Below are positions 53,670-62,814 of a stretch of DNA of 64,000 nt, piece after piece. The translations under genes and the position numbers were made by a program. Under the pieces are notes generated by a model, which saw nothing but the letters and a program-made list of their open reading frames with translations, ran no database searches and was not told the DNA's origin. The stretch lies in contig NZ_PKLZ01000009.1 of assembly GCF_002868715.1 (NCBI RefSeq), positions 1 to 64,000 of the forward strand, in the 5' to 3' direction. Origin of the DNA: Kineobactrum sediminis. GTDB taxonomy: Bacteria > Pseudomonadota > Gammaproteobacteria > Pseudomonadales > Halieaceae. Numbering within the stretch: position 1 is the first letter of the stretch; each line of letters opens with the position of its first letter.

Positions 53670-55007
53670 TCAGTCAGGCTCCTCGCGCCGCTGTTTTTTT
53701 GGTGGCGGCGCGAAGCCGTCATTGGTCTGGGTAGTATCGCTTTTGCGGCGAGGCTTGCCCTTGGCCTTCTTGTCGCGCAAGCGCTCTTTCTTTTTGCCAT
53801 CGGTGAGCTTGCCGCTGCGTTTTTTTGAGCCGGAGGCCTTGCCCGATGATTTTTGTTTCTTCGGTCCTGCGTAGCGGGCCTTAAGGCCCGGCAAACTGCG
53901 TGCTTCCATTTCCAGCTGCAGGTAGCGCTGGATACTGATCATCAGGTTCCAGTCGCTGGCGGTTACCAGGGAAATTGCCACTCCCTGGGCACCGGCGCGA
54001 CCGGTGCGACCGGTTCGATGCAGGTAATCATCACCGCTGTGGGGCAGGTCATAATTGATCACTGTGTCTATGCCTTCAATATCCAGGCCGCGGGCGGCGA
54101 GATCGCTGGCGGTAACAACATCTATGGAGCCCTGGGCGAATCGTGTTACCACCAGTTTGCGGTCTTCCGTGCTCATTTCCCCGTGCAGGCAGGCGGCCCT
54201 GATACCGTTGTGCTGCAGCAGGCCGGACAGGCGCGAGGCAGTGCTGCGCTTATTGGCAAACACCAGCTGCCGGCGGCCTTTACAGTCGGCGAGCAGTGCC
54301 AGTAACAGCTGGTCCTTGTGAGCCACGCTGTCGGCCAGGATGCGCTGGTGGAAAATATCCTTGTGTGCAGCCCGGATTTCACCGCTATTAATCGTTACCG
54401 GTTCATGCTGCAGGCTGTCGCTGATCTCCCCAAGGCCGCGAGCATGGAGAGTGGCCGATAGCATGAGGGTCTGTCGTTCGCTACTGCAGTAGCTTGCGAT
54501 CTTCAGTACATCCTCGCGGAAACCCATCTCGAGCATGCGGTCCGCCTCGTCCAGCACCAGTGCACGCAGGCTTTTAAGGTCGGCGCTGCCGCGCTCGCAG
54601 TGTTCAAGCATGCGTCCGGGTGTTGCGATAATCACTTCGGGATTCTTGCGCAACGTGGCCTTCTGGTATTTGAAGTCAGCACCTCCGGTGATGGCGTCGG
54701 CGCGCAGATTACTCTTGGCCAGCAGTTCGCGACATTCTTTCAGGACCTGGCGGGCCAGCTCACGAGTGGGGACCAGGACCAGTCCCAAAATGCCGGAGCC
54801 GGCGGGTGCGGTTTCGGTCAGCAGGCGTTGCAGCAAGGGCAGCAGGTAGGCAAGTGTCTTGCCGCTGCCGGTGGGCGCACTGACTCGAAGGTCGTGCCCC
54901 GCCAGGGCTGACGGCAGTACCTGCTGCTGCACATCGGTGGCGGTGGTAAACGCAAGTTCGGCAAGCGCCAGCTGCAAGCTGCGATCCAGTTCGAATTCTT
55001 CAAGCAC
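53670..55007 (-). CDS. DEAD-box ATP-dependent RNA helicase
   Basis: About 445 residues. Motifs: Q-motif region TTATDVQQQVLPSAL, I SAPTGSGKT, Ia PTRELA, II LDEAD, III SAT, IV VFANKRSTA, V ARGLDIEG and VI HRTGRTGRAG. The C-terminal 70 residues are Lys/Arg-rich and disordered, typical of RNA-binding tails. It most resembles SrmB, involved in ribosome assembly. The open frame runs to 55145, only 24 bp from a divergent gene; a GTG at 55007 at the start of the conserved region leaves space for promoters and is preferred, but this is uncertain. Confidence 0.88.
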   Translation of the reverse strand: MLEEFELDRSLQLALAELAFTTATDVQQQVLPSALAGHDLRVSAPTGSGKTLAYLLPLLQRLLTETAPAGSGILGLVLVPTRELARQVLKECRELLAKSNLRADAITGGADFKYQKATLRKNPEVIIATPGRMLEHCERGSADLKSLRALVLDEADRMLEMGFREDVLKIASYCSSERQTLMLSATLHARGLGEISDSLQHEPVTINSGEIRAAHKDIFHQRILADSVAHKDQLLLALLADCKGRRQLVFANKRSTASRLSGLLQHNGIRAACLHGEMSTEDRKLVVTRFAQGSIDVVTASDLAARGLDIEGIDTVINYDLPHSGDDYLHRTGRTGRAGAQGVAISLVTASDWNLMISIQRYLQLEMEARSLPGLKARYAGPKKQKSSGKASGSKKRSGKLTDGKKKERLRDKKAKGKPRRKSDTTQTNDGFAPPPKKQRREEPD

Positions 55008-55168
55008 GTGTGGTGTTCCAGATTGTGATAATGGAGTGTGGATGTTGGACGGGCATTGTAGCACGGTTGCCGTGCATTCCTGATGATTGCCGCTGTTCCA
55101 CGGAGCGGCTTTGTTTGGCACACTGTGCGGCTTTACAGTCGGCAATATGACAACAGAGAGAGCATGAC

Positions 55169-56140
55169 ATGGTGAAGGCGGTGCGTATTGAAGCAGTGGG
55201 CGGCCCCGAGGTCATGGATCTGGTTGATGTTGAACCCGGTGCACCCGGCGCCGGTATGGTAACGATAGAAAACCACGCTATTGGCCTTAACTTTATTGAC
55301 ACCTATCACCGCAGTGGTCTTTATCCCCTGGCTTTGCCCAGTGGTCTGGGGCTTGAGGGCGCCGGAGTGGTTACCGCTGTGGGCCAGGGCGTGGATTTCG
55401 CAGTCGGTGATCGGGTGGCGTATTGCTCTGCCGGGATTGGTTCTTACGCGGAGTCACTTAATTTGCCCGCGCAACGCCTGGTCGGGATTCCCGAAGGTGT
55501 CAGTTACGAAGTCGCTGCCGCAGTCATGCTCAAGGGCCAGACCGTGGAGTACCTCCTGCAGCGTACCTACGCGCTTGCGCCCGGGCAGACCTGCCTGTTT
55601 CACGCGGCTGCCGGCGGTGTTGGCCTGCTGTTCGGACAGTGGGCCAGCGCCCTGGGAGCTACTGTGATTGGCACCGTAGGCTCAGAGGAAAAGGCCGAGC
55701 TTGCGCGCAACCATGGTTTTGCGCATGTCATTAACTATCGACAGGAGGATGTGGCAGCGAGGGTTCGTGAGATTACCGACGGGGTGGGGGTGCCGGTAGT
55801 GTATGACGGGGTCGGTCGCGACACCTTCAGCGCCTCGCTGGCCAGCTTGCAACCGCGGGGGCTACTGGTTAGTTTTGGTAATGCTTCCGGGGCGCCGGAG
55901 CCGCTCGATCTGCAGCGATTGGCGTCGGGTGGATCGCTTTATATTACCCGGCCCACCCTTGTTACCTACACCGCCACCTCTGAAGAACTGCGCCAGTCTG
56001 CCTCTGCGGTGTTTGAGCACTTGCTGGCGGGTAGCCTGCGGGTCGAAATAAACCAGCACTACACCCTGGCTGATATTCGGCAAGCGCACAGGGATCTGGA
56101 GGCGCGTGCCACAACCGGTTCGTCAGTCATACTACCTTGA
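55169..56140 (+). CDS. NADPH:quinone oxidoreductase (zinc-free MDR)
   Basis: A 323-residue medium-chain reductase without the catalytic zinc residues. GLNFIDTYHRSGLYP and LGLEGAGVVTAVGQGV lie at the start; the nucleotide-binding HAAAGGVGLLFGQWASALGATVIGTVGSEEKAELA is next; the Tyr/Asn-containing INYRQEDV and YDGVGRDTF follow. It matches QorA, which reduces quinones or enones with NADPH. The start is ATG 55169. Its stop overlaps the TTG start of the GNAT gene by 4 bp. Confidence 0.92.
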   Translation: MVKAVRIEAVGGPEVMDLVDVEPGAPGAGMVTIENHAIGLNFIDTYHRSGLYPLALPSGLGLEGAGVVTAVGQGVDFAVGDRVAYCSAGIGSYAESLNLPAQRLVGIPEGVSYEVAAAVMLKGQTVEYLLQRTYALAPGQTCLFHAAAGGVGLLFGQWASALGATVIGTVGSEEKAELARNHGFAHVINYRQEDVAARVREITDGVGVPVVYDGVGRDTFSASLASLQPRGLLVSFGNASGAPEPLDLQRLASGGSLYITRPTLVTYTATSEELRQSASAVFEHLLAGSLRVEINQHYTLADIRQAHRDLEARATTGSSVILP

Positions 56141-56736
56141 ACAGTTTGTCTCTTGCCGCTGGGGGAACGCCGGTGCTGCGCGGTGATGTCGTGCATCTGG
56201 AGCCTCTGTGCCAGGACCATGCCCAGGGCCTCTTTCTCCGGGGGCGCCATGTACCGGACTGGGCTTATATGCCGCGTAGCTGCTTCGTTGATATTGCGGA
56301 TACCCGGCAGTGGATTGATGAGGCACTGGCGGCGACAGACCAGCAGGCCTGGGTAATTGTTGAGAATGCCAAGGGCAAGATTGTTGGCAGCAGCCGTTAC
56401 CTGAACATCAGCGCCGAGCACAGAAGTCTTGAGATTGGCTGGACCTGGCTGGGCCAGGAGTGGCAACGCACCGGGGTGAACACTGAAGCCAAGTTGCTGT
56501 TGTTACAGCATGCTTTTGAGCGCCGCCACTGTCTGCGCGTGGAATTCAAGGTGGATGCGCGCAACCTGCGCTCCCAGCGTGCCCTGGAACGGATCGGGGC
56601 GGTGCGGGAGGGGGTGTTGCGCAAACACCGCATCGTACAAAACGATTTCGCGAGGGACTCGGTATTTTTCAGCGTCGTAGATACCGAGTGGCCGGATGTA
56701 AAAAGGCGACTTACAGTGTTGCGTGAGGGCCGCTGA
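56137..56736 (+). CDS. GNAT N-acetyltransferase, RimJ/RimL-like
   Basis: A 199-residue GNAT of the acetyltransferase_3 type. LRGDVVHLEPLCQDHAQGLF is the start; WVIVENAKGKIVGSSRYLNI and LEIGWTWLGQEWQRTGVNTEAKLLLLQHAFE follow (acetyl-CoA loop); LRVEFKVDARNLRSQRALERIGAVREGVLRKH completes the fold. It acetylates an amine, possibly a peptide N-terminus or a small molecule. The likely start TTG (56137) overlaps the qor stop (TTGA), so the genes are coupled. Confidence 0.82.
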   Translation: MNSLSLAAGGTPVLRGDVVHLEPLCQDHAQGLFLRGRHVPDWAYMPRSCFVDIADTRQWIDEALAATDQQAWVIVENAKGKIVGSSRYLNISAEHRSLEIGWTWLGQEWQRTGVNTEAKLLLLQHAFERRHCLRVEFKVDARNLRSQRALERIGAVREGVLRKHRIVQNDFARDSVFFSVVDTEWPDVKRRLTVLREGR

Positions 56737-56742
56737 ACAGGG

Positions 56743-57711
56743 CTACTGGAGCAATTCATTATCGCTGAACGAGCCCTCAAACAGTGGTGAGCTGAGGTAG
56801 CGCTCCCCGGAATCGGGCAGTACAACCACAATCATTTTAGTTTCATTACCCGGTTCCCGCGCTATCCGGTCTGCGACAGCCATGGCAGCACCACAGGAAA
56901 CCCCCGCGAGAATACCTTCCTGCTGCATCAGTTTGTGCGCCCATGCCATCGCGTCCTCATTGCTGACCTGTTCAACCCGGTCCACCATCTCGAGGTCCAG
57001 GTTGCGAGGCAGAAAGCCTGCGCCGATTCCCTGTATTTTATGGGGGCCGTGAGTCGGCTCAATCCCGGCTTTGGCGGCGGCGATTACGGTGCTACTGGCG
57101 GGTTCCACCGCCACCGTAGTGATGGCCTTGCCTTTGGTTTTCTTAATGTAGCGGGAAACACCGGTGAGCGTACCCCCGGTACCAACGCCGGAAACCAGGA
57201 TATCGATGCCACCATCGGTATCCCGCCAGATCTCGGGCCCGGTAGTGGTCTCGTGGATGGCGGGGTTGGCGGGATTCTCGAATTGCCTGGGACCCCAGTG
57301 GCTTGAAGGTTCCGCAGCGAGTATTTCCTCGGCTTTGGCGATGGCCTCCGGCATACCTTTTGCGCCATCGGTGAGAATAAGATTCGCTCCCAGTGCCTTC
57401 ATCAGCTTGCGGCGCTCCAGACTCATGGTATTGGGCATGATCAATGTGCACTTGTAGCCCCGGGCAGCAGCAACAAAAGCCAGGGCAATTCCGGTATTGC
57501 CACTGGTGGGCTCAACGATGGTCATGCCGGGCGTGAGGCTGCCGTCCTGTTCTGCCGCGAGCACCATGCTGGTGCCAATGCGACATTTCACCGACATCGC
57601 CGGATTACGGTTTTCCAGCTTGGCGTAAATATTACTGCTGCTGATACGATTGATATGAACCAGCGGGGTGCCACCGATGGTTTCTGCGTTATCGTTGAAA
57701 ATGTGGCTCAT
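56743..57711 (-). CDS. cysK: Cysteine synthase A (O-acetylserine sulfhydrylase)
   Basis: A 322-residue PLP fold II enzyme. Catalytic Lys in [15 protein letters not shown]; the substrate loop [11 protein letters not shown]; the phosphate-binding [10 protein letters not shown]; and YLSSPLFEG near the end. The SVKCRIG form matches E. coli CysK. It makes cysteine from O-acetylserine and sulfide. It is convergent with the GNAT gene (6-bp gap, no terminator seen). The 436-bp region upstream contains an inverted repeat at 57745-57766 that could be a regulatory site. Confidence 0.95.
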   Translation of the reverse strand: MSHIFNDNAETIGGTPLVHINRISSSNIYAKLENRNPAMSVKCRIGTSMVLAAEQDGSLTPGMTIVEPTSGNTGIALAFVAAARGYKCTLIMPNTMSLERRKLMKALGANLILTDGAKGMPEAIAKAEEILAAEPSSHWGPRQFENPANPAIHETTTGPEIWRDTDGGIDILVSGVGTGGTLTGVSRYIKKTKGKAITTVAVEPASSTVIAAAKAGIEPTHGPHKIQGIGAGFLPRNLDLEMVDRVEQVSNEDAMAWAHKLMQQEGILAGVSCGAAMAVADRIAREPGNETKMIVVVLPDSGERYLSSPLFEGSFSDNELLQ

Positions 57712-57744
57712 GGGAAACTCCAGGCAGTACTGCGACGAAAAAGA

Positions 57745-57766
57745 AGAGTAGTCAACTGGCTACTCT
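57745..57766. promoter_or_regulatory. Inverted repeat upstream of cysK
   Basis: Perfect 7-bp arms AGAGTAG (57745-57751) and CTACTCT (57760-57766) around 8 bp, 34 bp upstream of the cysK start. It could be a leader hairpin or an operator. Confidence 0.35.
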
Positions 57767-57844
57767 ATGTCTATGCCGTCGCCTGCACTAGCGATTGTTA
57801 AAAAATGGCAAACCGGGGAACCCTTGCGGGTCGAGCGTGTCCTA

Positions 57845-57992
57845 TTGGTTGTGGCAGCGCTTGAGCCCGATAATGGAGGTCGGCTCCTACACTTTTTTTG
57901 CAGTCTGTCACACGATTGTAACCATTCAGGTCCTTAATATCCCCTTGTAGAGACTCCATCTCTAGCTCCGGCCCTCTGGGCCGGTTTTTTTT
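57845..57992 (+). ncRNA. Candidate small RNA with intrinsic terminator
   Basis: A possible sigma-70 promoter (TTGGTT 57845-57850, 18 bp, GATAAT 57869-57874) would start a ~110-nt transcript near 57881. It contains the hairpin TAGAGA/TCTCTA (57948-57953, 57959-57964) and ends in a strong terminator at 57968-57992. No plus-strand protein gene lies between the GNAT gene (ending 56736) and this terminator, so something non-coding is probably terminated here. It does not match 6S, 4.5S or tmRNA as far as I can tell. The rest of the 57712-58147 gap shows nothing definite. Confidence 0.35.
57968..57992 (+). terminator. Strong rho-independent terminator
   Basis: CCGGCCC (57968-57974) pairs perfectly with GGGCCGG (57978-57984) around a 3-nt loop and is followed by eight T. 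It stands 155 bp upstream of gspC, with no coding gene before it on this strand. Confidence 0.85.
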
Positions 57993-58147
57993 GCGTGTAA
58001 GTAAGCTGGAACGCCGCCCGGCCCCGCTTGTTTGCTGGCGGGATCCGCCAGGATGGTGTAGTTTTATCTTTTGCCGCCGCAATCTACTATTAAAGGTGGA
58101 GTAAAACCCGGACACAACCTGCTTCCGGGCGTAATCAGGAGTCTGCC

Positions 58148-59203
58148 TTGGCAGCCGAGCGACTTGACTACAGTGCGATTCCCGCACGCGCGTTGACCCT
58201 GCTTCAGGGGATCGGCCATCGATTGGGCAGCCCCTACGCGAACCGCCCTGCGACAGGTCGTCGTCTGCGCCAGGTGCTACTGGCGTTGTTGTCGCTGTGG
58301 ATAATCACGGCTCTTGTGGACTTTATATGGCTGCAGTTACCGGAGCCTCAACCCGATACCCTCAATGGACAACTGATTAACCCGCTTACACGTTCCGGTA
58401 CGGGAAGTGACAGCCAGGAATCCGTGGATATTGAAGCGCTGCGCAGCTGGCCGTTGTTTGGCGAGCCCGGGACTACCGGGGCGGCAGAGCAAACGATTGT
58501 GGCCGCCAGCCTGGTGGAGAATGAACGGGATGGTATCGAGGCCGGCGCCAGGGAAAGCCGGCTGGATCTTACGCTCAGGGGCATTGTCGCTTCCACCGCA
58601 GACGGTTTGGGAAGTGCGATCATAGAAAATCGTGGCCAGCAGGACGTTTATGCAGTGGATGACCCCCTGCCCGTGTCCGGCAGGGTTACGCTCGCCAAAG
58701 TGATGCCGAGCCAGGTAGTAATTAATAACAGCGGAACCTTCGAGCTGCTGACTCTGTATGATGCATCTGATTTTGATGCCCAGGTGCAGGCGCAACGCGC
58801 AGTGCAGCCGGGTGCCGGCGAGCAGGGGTTGCGTAGCCCGCAACGAGTCGATAAACGCGGCGACCCCACAGCCACCGAGCTTGCCAGTAACTACCGCGAG
58901 CAGCTGTACCAGAACCCCCAATCCCTGGCTGAACTGGTAAGAATATCCGCGGTCAGGCAGGATGGGCAATTGCGGGGCTACCAGATTGTTCCAGGGCGTG
59001 ACCAGGAGCAGTTTAAACGGCTGGGCTTCCGCAGTGGCGACCTGGTGATAGCCGTTAATGGTATGCCCTTGTCCGACCCGGGCAATACCATGCGCCTTTA
59101 CCAGACCATGCGTTCAGCTACCGAAGCGTCCTTCGATCTTCTGCGGGAAGGGCAGTCGGTGTCGCTCAGTGTAAGTCTCGGTGCTGCAGCCAGTGATCAG
59201 TAA
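58148..59203 (+). CDS. gspC: Type II secretion system protein GspC
   Basis: A 351-residue inner-membrane protein. Cytoplasmic N-terminus, one transmembrane helix (about 40-62, LLALLSLWIITALVDFIWLQL), the HR domain (SRLDLTLRGIVASTADGLGSAIIE) that contacts the GspD secretin, and a C-terminal PDZ domain (GYQIVPGRDQEQFKRLGFRSGDLVIAVNGMPL). It connects the inner-membrane platform with the outer-membrane secretin. It starts with TTG, with AGGAG upstream. First gene of the gsp operon in this window. Confidence 0.93.
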   Translation: MAAERLDYSAIPARALTLLQGIGHRLGSPYANRPATGRRLRQVLLALLSLWIITALVDFIWLQLPEPQPDTLNGQLINPLTRSGTGSDSQESVDIEALRSWPLFGEPGTTGAAEQTIVAASLVENERDGIEAGARESRLDLTLRGIVASTADGLGSAIIENRGQQDVYAVDDPLPVSGRVTLAKVMPSQVVINNSGTFELLTLYDASDFDAQVQAQRAVQPGAGEQGLRSPQRVDKRGDPTATELASNYREQLYQNPQSLAELVRISAVRQDGQLRGYQIVPGRDQEQFKRLGFRSGDLVIAVNGMPLSDPGNTMRLYQTMRSATEASFDLLREGQSVSLSVSLGAAASDQ

Positions 59204-59239
59204 TAAAGCCAGAGCACTTCAGCCAAGGATGAACCGCCA

Positions 59240-61285
59240 GTGAAAAAGACCTCCAGGATTCTGCACGCGCCCTTGATCGCTGTCTTCGTGTGGCTATGCG
59301 GTACCGGTGTCGCCGGTGCCCAGGACTATACCGTTAACCTGAAAGATACCGATATCCAGGAATTGATCAAGTTTGTCGCCGAGGCCACGGATACCACAAT
59401 CGTGGTGGACCCTTCCGTGAAGGGCCGGGTAAGGGTGGTGTCAACCAAGCCCGTCTCGCGTAGCGAACTGTATGACCTGTTTTTGTCAATTCTTGAAGTG
59501 CACGGATATACGGCGGTGCGTTCCGGTGGTGTGGTGCGGGTCATTCAGAACAAGGATGCCCGGTCGGCACCGGTAACCGTGCGCAATGACGGGAACGGGC
59601 GCAGCAACGACGAATATGTCACCCAGGTCATACGGTTACAGAATATTTCCGCGGCCAAACTCATACCCGTGTTGCGTCCCCTCGTTCCCCAGCAGGCCCA
59701 CATGGCCGCCTTTGCACCCAGTAATGCCATCGTCATTTCCGATACCGCCTCCAATATCGACCGCATCACTGACATTATCCAGCTCATGGATCGTACGGCG
59801 GTACAGGAAGCCGAGGTCGTGAAGCTCAAGTATGGCGTTGCCGAGGATGTGGTGCGAATACTTGACCGACTCAACAAGTCCGAGGCCCAGCAAGGCGGCG
59901 GTGGTGAAGTCGAGGTATTACTGGTCGCCGATAGCCGGACCAACAGCGTCCTGGTCAGCGCCGACGAACTGGAGCGGGCGCGAATGCTGCGCCTTATCCG
60001 CTATCTTGACACGCCTCTCGAACAGAGCGGTAACGTGAAGGTGGTCTATCTGGAGTACGCCAAGGCAACGGATATCGCTGAAGTGCTCACCCGGGTCATG
60101 AAGAATATTACCCGGCTGGACGCTAATGGCGCGGAAGGTGTCAAGAGCGGCGGCGAGTCCGCCACCATTGAGGCCGACGAGGGCACCAATGCGCTTATCA
60201 TTACCGCCGCGAGCGACGAAATGGCGGCGCTGGAAGCGGTAATAGGGCGACTGGATATTCGTCGCGCCCAGGTACTTGTGGAGGCGATTATCGTTGAGCT
60301 CGAGGTCCGCGATGGCCAGGACCTGGGGCTGCAATGGCTGTTCGTCAACGACAGCGGTTTGTTCGGCAGCAACATCAACGGTGGCGATGCCCGGGCACAG
60401 CGTATAGCCGGCGCCATTTTGCCCACGGACGATGACAGCGCCAGCTCTGGCCTGGAAACCGGTGACTTTGACGTAGGCGCGCTGGCGGGAGCGCTGGCAC
60501 AATCTCCAGGCCTGTCCATGGGCTGGGGTACCATCGGCAACGACCTGTCGATGACGGTGATTCTCAATGCGCTCAAAGAGCAGTCCAACGCCAACATACT
60601 CTCGACACCCAGCCTGTTGACCCTGGATAACCAGGAAGCCTATATCACGGTCGGTCAGAACGTGCCATTCGTGACCGGTTCCTTTACCAGCACCGGTACC
60701 GGAGACGGCGCCCAGAACCCTTTCCAGACGATTGAGAGACAGAACGTCGGTATTACGCTCAGGGTCACGCCGCACATTAACGAGGGCAACTCCGTTGTTC
60801 TGGATATTTCCCAGGAAGTCTCCAGCCTGAGCAATACTGCAGCGGTACTGTCGGCGTCTGACCTGATTACCAACGAGCGCATCCTGCAGACCAAGGTACT
60901 GGCGGGAGATGGCCGCACGGTGGTGTTGGGTGGCTTGATAAAGGACGATGTTCAGGACGCGAGCCAGAAAGTGCCGCTGCTGGGAGATATCCCGTTTTTT
61001 GGCAGGCTGTTCCGCAGTGACGCCGTGTCCACGGTAAAGACCAATCTGCTGGTCTTTATCCGCCCGACTATCATTCGTGATGAGGAACGACTCGAGGGCG
61101 CGACGGCGGAAAAGTATCGCTACATTCGCGACCAGCAACTGCTGCGCAGGGGTCGGGGTACGATGTTTATTGAAGATGAACAGATCCCCGTTTTGTCCGA
61201 GTGGGAAAATGAGTTCCGCCGGCTGGAGGAAATCCGCGACGAACAGGTAGATGAAGCGGCCGCAGACTCCGCGGGCGGGCGTTGA
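59240..61285 (+). CDS. gspD: Type II secretion system secretin GspD
   Basis: A 681-residue protein. Signal peptide (about 1-27), N0 domain (YTVNLKDTDIQELIKFVAEATDTTIVVDPSVKG), N1-N3 repeats (VIRLQNISAAKLIPVLRPLVP; VVKLKYGVAEDVVRILDRL; VVYLEYAKATDIAEVLTRVM), and the secretin barrel with the VPFVTGSF gate region and the end segment VPLLGDIPFFGRLFRS, NLLVFIRPTII. It forms the outer-membrane pore. GspE starts within its stop codon (TGATG). Confidence 0.96.
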   Translation: MKKTSRILHAPLIAVFVWLCGTGVAGAQDYTVNLKDTDIQELIKFVAEATDTTIVVDPSVKGRVRVVSTKPVSRSELYDLFLSILEVHGYTAVRSGGVVRVIQNKDARSAPVTVRNDGNGRSNDEYVTQVIRLQNISAAKLIPVLRPLVPQQAHMAAFAPSNAIVISDTASNIDRITDIIQLMDRTAVQEAEVVKLKYGVAEDVVRILDRLNKSEAQQGGGGEVEVLLVADSRTNSVLVSADELERARMLRLIRYLDTPLEQSGNVKVVYLEYAKATDIAEVLTRVMKNITRLDANGAEGVKSGGESATIEADEGTNALIITAASDEMAALEAVIGRLDIRRAQVLVEAIIVELEVRDGQDLGLQWLFVNDSGLFGSNINGGDARAQRIAGAILPTDDDSASSGLETGDFDVGALAGALAQSPGLSMGWGTIGNDLSMTVILNALKEQSNANILSTPSLLTLDNQEAYITVGQNVPFVTGSFTSTGTGDGAQNPFQTIERQNVGITLRVTPHINEGNSVVLDISQEVSSLSNTAAVLSASDLITNERILQTKVLAGDGRTVVLGGLIKDDVQDASQKVPLLGDIPFFGRLFRSDAVSTVKTNLLVFIRPTIIRDEERLEGATAEKYRYIRDQQLLRRGRGTMFIEDEQIPVLSEWENEFRRLEEIRDEQVDEAAADSAGGR

Positions 61286-62799
61286 TGGCAGTGGTCGAGC
61301 CAATAGTTGCTACAGACGCCGGTGTGACTCGCACGGCCCTGCCATTCAGTTATGCCAAGCAGTATGGGGTACTATTACAGCCCCAGGCGAACGGTGCCGT
61401 CGTTTATCACCGCTCGACGGTGGGCGAACAGGTGCTGCTGGAACTGCGGCGTTGGCTGGGCGGGCCGTTTCGGCTGGAGCCGGTCACTGAAGCTGAATTC
61501 CAGCGTCGCCTGACCCAGGCTTACCAGCGGGATAACAGCGAAGCGGTGCAGATGGCTGAAGACATCAGTGCGGATGTTGACCTCAGTCGGCTGGCGGATG
61601 AGATTCCCGAGTCCGGTGATTTGATGGACGCCGAGGACGATGCCCCTATCATCCGTCTTATCAATGCCATTCTGTCCCAGGCGGTGCGCGAGCAGGCCTC
61701 GGATATTCATGTGGAAACCTTTGAAGACCGGCTCAGCGTGCGTTACCGCATCGATGGCGTGCTGGCCGAGATACTCTCACCCAAGCGCATGCTGGCACCT
61801 TTGCTGGTGTCCCGACTGAAGGTAATGGCAAAGCTCGATATCGCAGAAAAGCGGGTCCCCCAGGACGGCCGCATCTCGGTGCGAATCGCCGGCCATGCGG
61901 TAGATATTCGAATGTCCACCATTCCTTCCGCTCACGGTGAACGAGTGGTGTTGCGTCTGCTGGACAAGCAGGCCGGGCAACTTGAGTTGGCCCAGCTGGC
62001 AATGAACCCGCAGGTGCTGGCCAGCTATGAACGTGCCCTGCATACGCCGCACGGGATTATCCTGGTCACCGGCCCGACCGGGTCCGGCAAGACCACCACC
62101 CTCTACGCCGGTTTGTCGCATATCAATCAGGCAACTCGCAACATTCTCACCATAGAAGACCCGATCGAATACATGCTGCCCGGGGTTGGCCAGACCCAGG
62201 TTAACCCCAAGGTCGAAATGACATTTGCCCGCGGCCTGCGCGCGATCCTGCGCCAGGACCCGGACGTGGTCATGGTGGGTGAGATTCGCGATCTGGAAAC
62301 AGCAGAAATCGCGGTGCAGGCGTCGTTGACCGGGCACCTGGTGCTATCCACGCTGCACACCAATACCGCCATCGGCGCAGTGACCCGTTTGCAGGATATG
62401 GGTATCGAGCCATTCCTGCTGTCCTCCAGTCTGATTGGGGTCATGGCCCAGCGACTGGTGCGGCTGTTATGCCGGGACTGCCGTGAGGCCTACGAACCGA
62501 GCGTGGCGGAGCGGCTTCTGCTGGGCGTTGACGAGCAAGATTCCCAAGCGCTGACAATTTATCGCCATAGCGGTTGCGAACACTGTAATTACAGTGGCTA
62601 TCGCGGGCGTACTGGCGTGTATGAGCTGATAGAAGTCAATGACGCCCTGCGCCTGATGATTCACGAGGGTGCCAGTGAACAAACCATGCTGCAGGAAGCC
62701 CGGAAGCACTATCCGGGTATTCAGGAGGATGGTCGCCGACGTGTCCTGGCCGGCGAAACCAGCATTGAAGAAGTCCTGCGTGTTACCTCCGTTAACTGA
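61285..62799 (+). CDS. gspE: Type II secretion system ATPase GspE
   Basis: About 504 residues. N-terminal GspE-specific domain, then a RecA-like ATPase: Walker A GPTGSGKTTTLYAGL, Asp box IEDPIEY, Walker B DPDVVMVGEIRDLETA and the His box LVLSTLHTNTA. The tetra-Cys zinc site is CRDC and CEHCNYSGYRGRTG. It powers pseudopilus assembly from the cytoplasm together with GspL and GspF. ATG 61285 shares its first base with the gspD stop. Confidence 0.96.
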   Translation: MAVVEPIVATDAGVTRTALPFSYAKQYGVLLQPQANGAVVYHRSTVGEQVLLELRRWLGGPFRLEPVTEAEFQRRLTQAYQRDNSEAVQMAEDISADVDLSRLADEIPESGDLMDAEDDAPIIRLINAILSQAVREQASDIHVETFEDRLSVRYRIDGVLAEILSPKRMLAPLLVSRLKVMAKLDIAEKRVPQDGRISVRIAGHAVDIRMSTIPSAHGERVVLRLLDKQAGQLELAQLAMNPQVLASYERALHTPHGIILVTGPTGSGKTTTLYAGLSHINQATRNILTIEDPIEYMLPGVGQTQVNPKVEMTFARGLRAILRQDPDVVMVGEIRDLETAEIAVQASLTGHLVLSTLHTNTAIGAVTRLQDMGIEPFLLSSSLIGVMAQRLVRLLCRDCREAYEPSVAERLLLGVDEQDSQALTIYRHSGCEHCNYSGYRGRTGVYELIEVNDALRLMIHEGASEQTMLQEARKHYPGIQEDGRRRVLAGETSIEEVLRVTSVN

Positions 62800-62814
62800 C
62801 CCGGGTAACCGGCG

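Noticed and set aside
57720-57992. 6S RNA, 4.5S RNA or tmRNA in the cysK-gspC gap
   Set aside because: No matching conserved core or expected neighbours; only a generic sRNA candidate is kept.
57798-58187. 129-codon minus-strand open frame between cysK and gspC
   Set aside because: Basic, low-quality sequence running across the terminator and into gspC; not a credible protein.
59918-61303. 461-codon minus-strand open frame inside gspD
   Set aside because: Shadow of the secretin gene; no motif, and no neighbouring genes on that strand.
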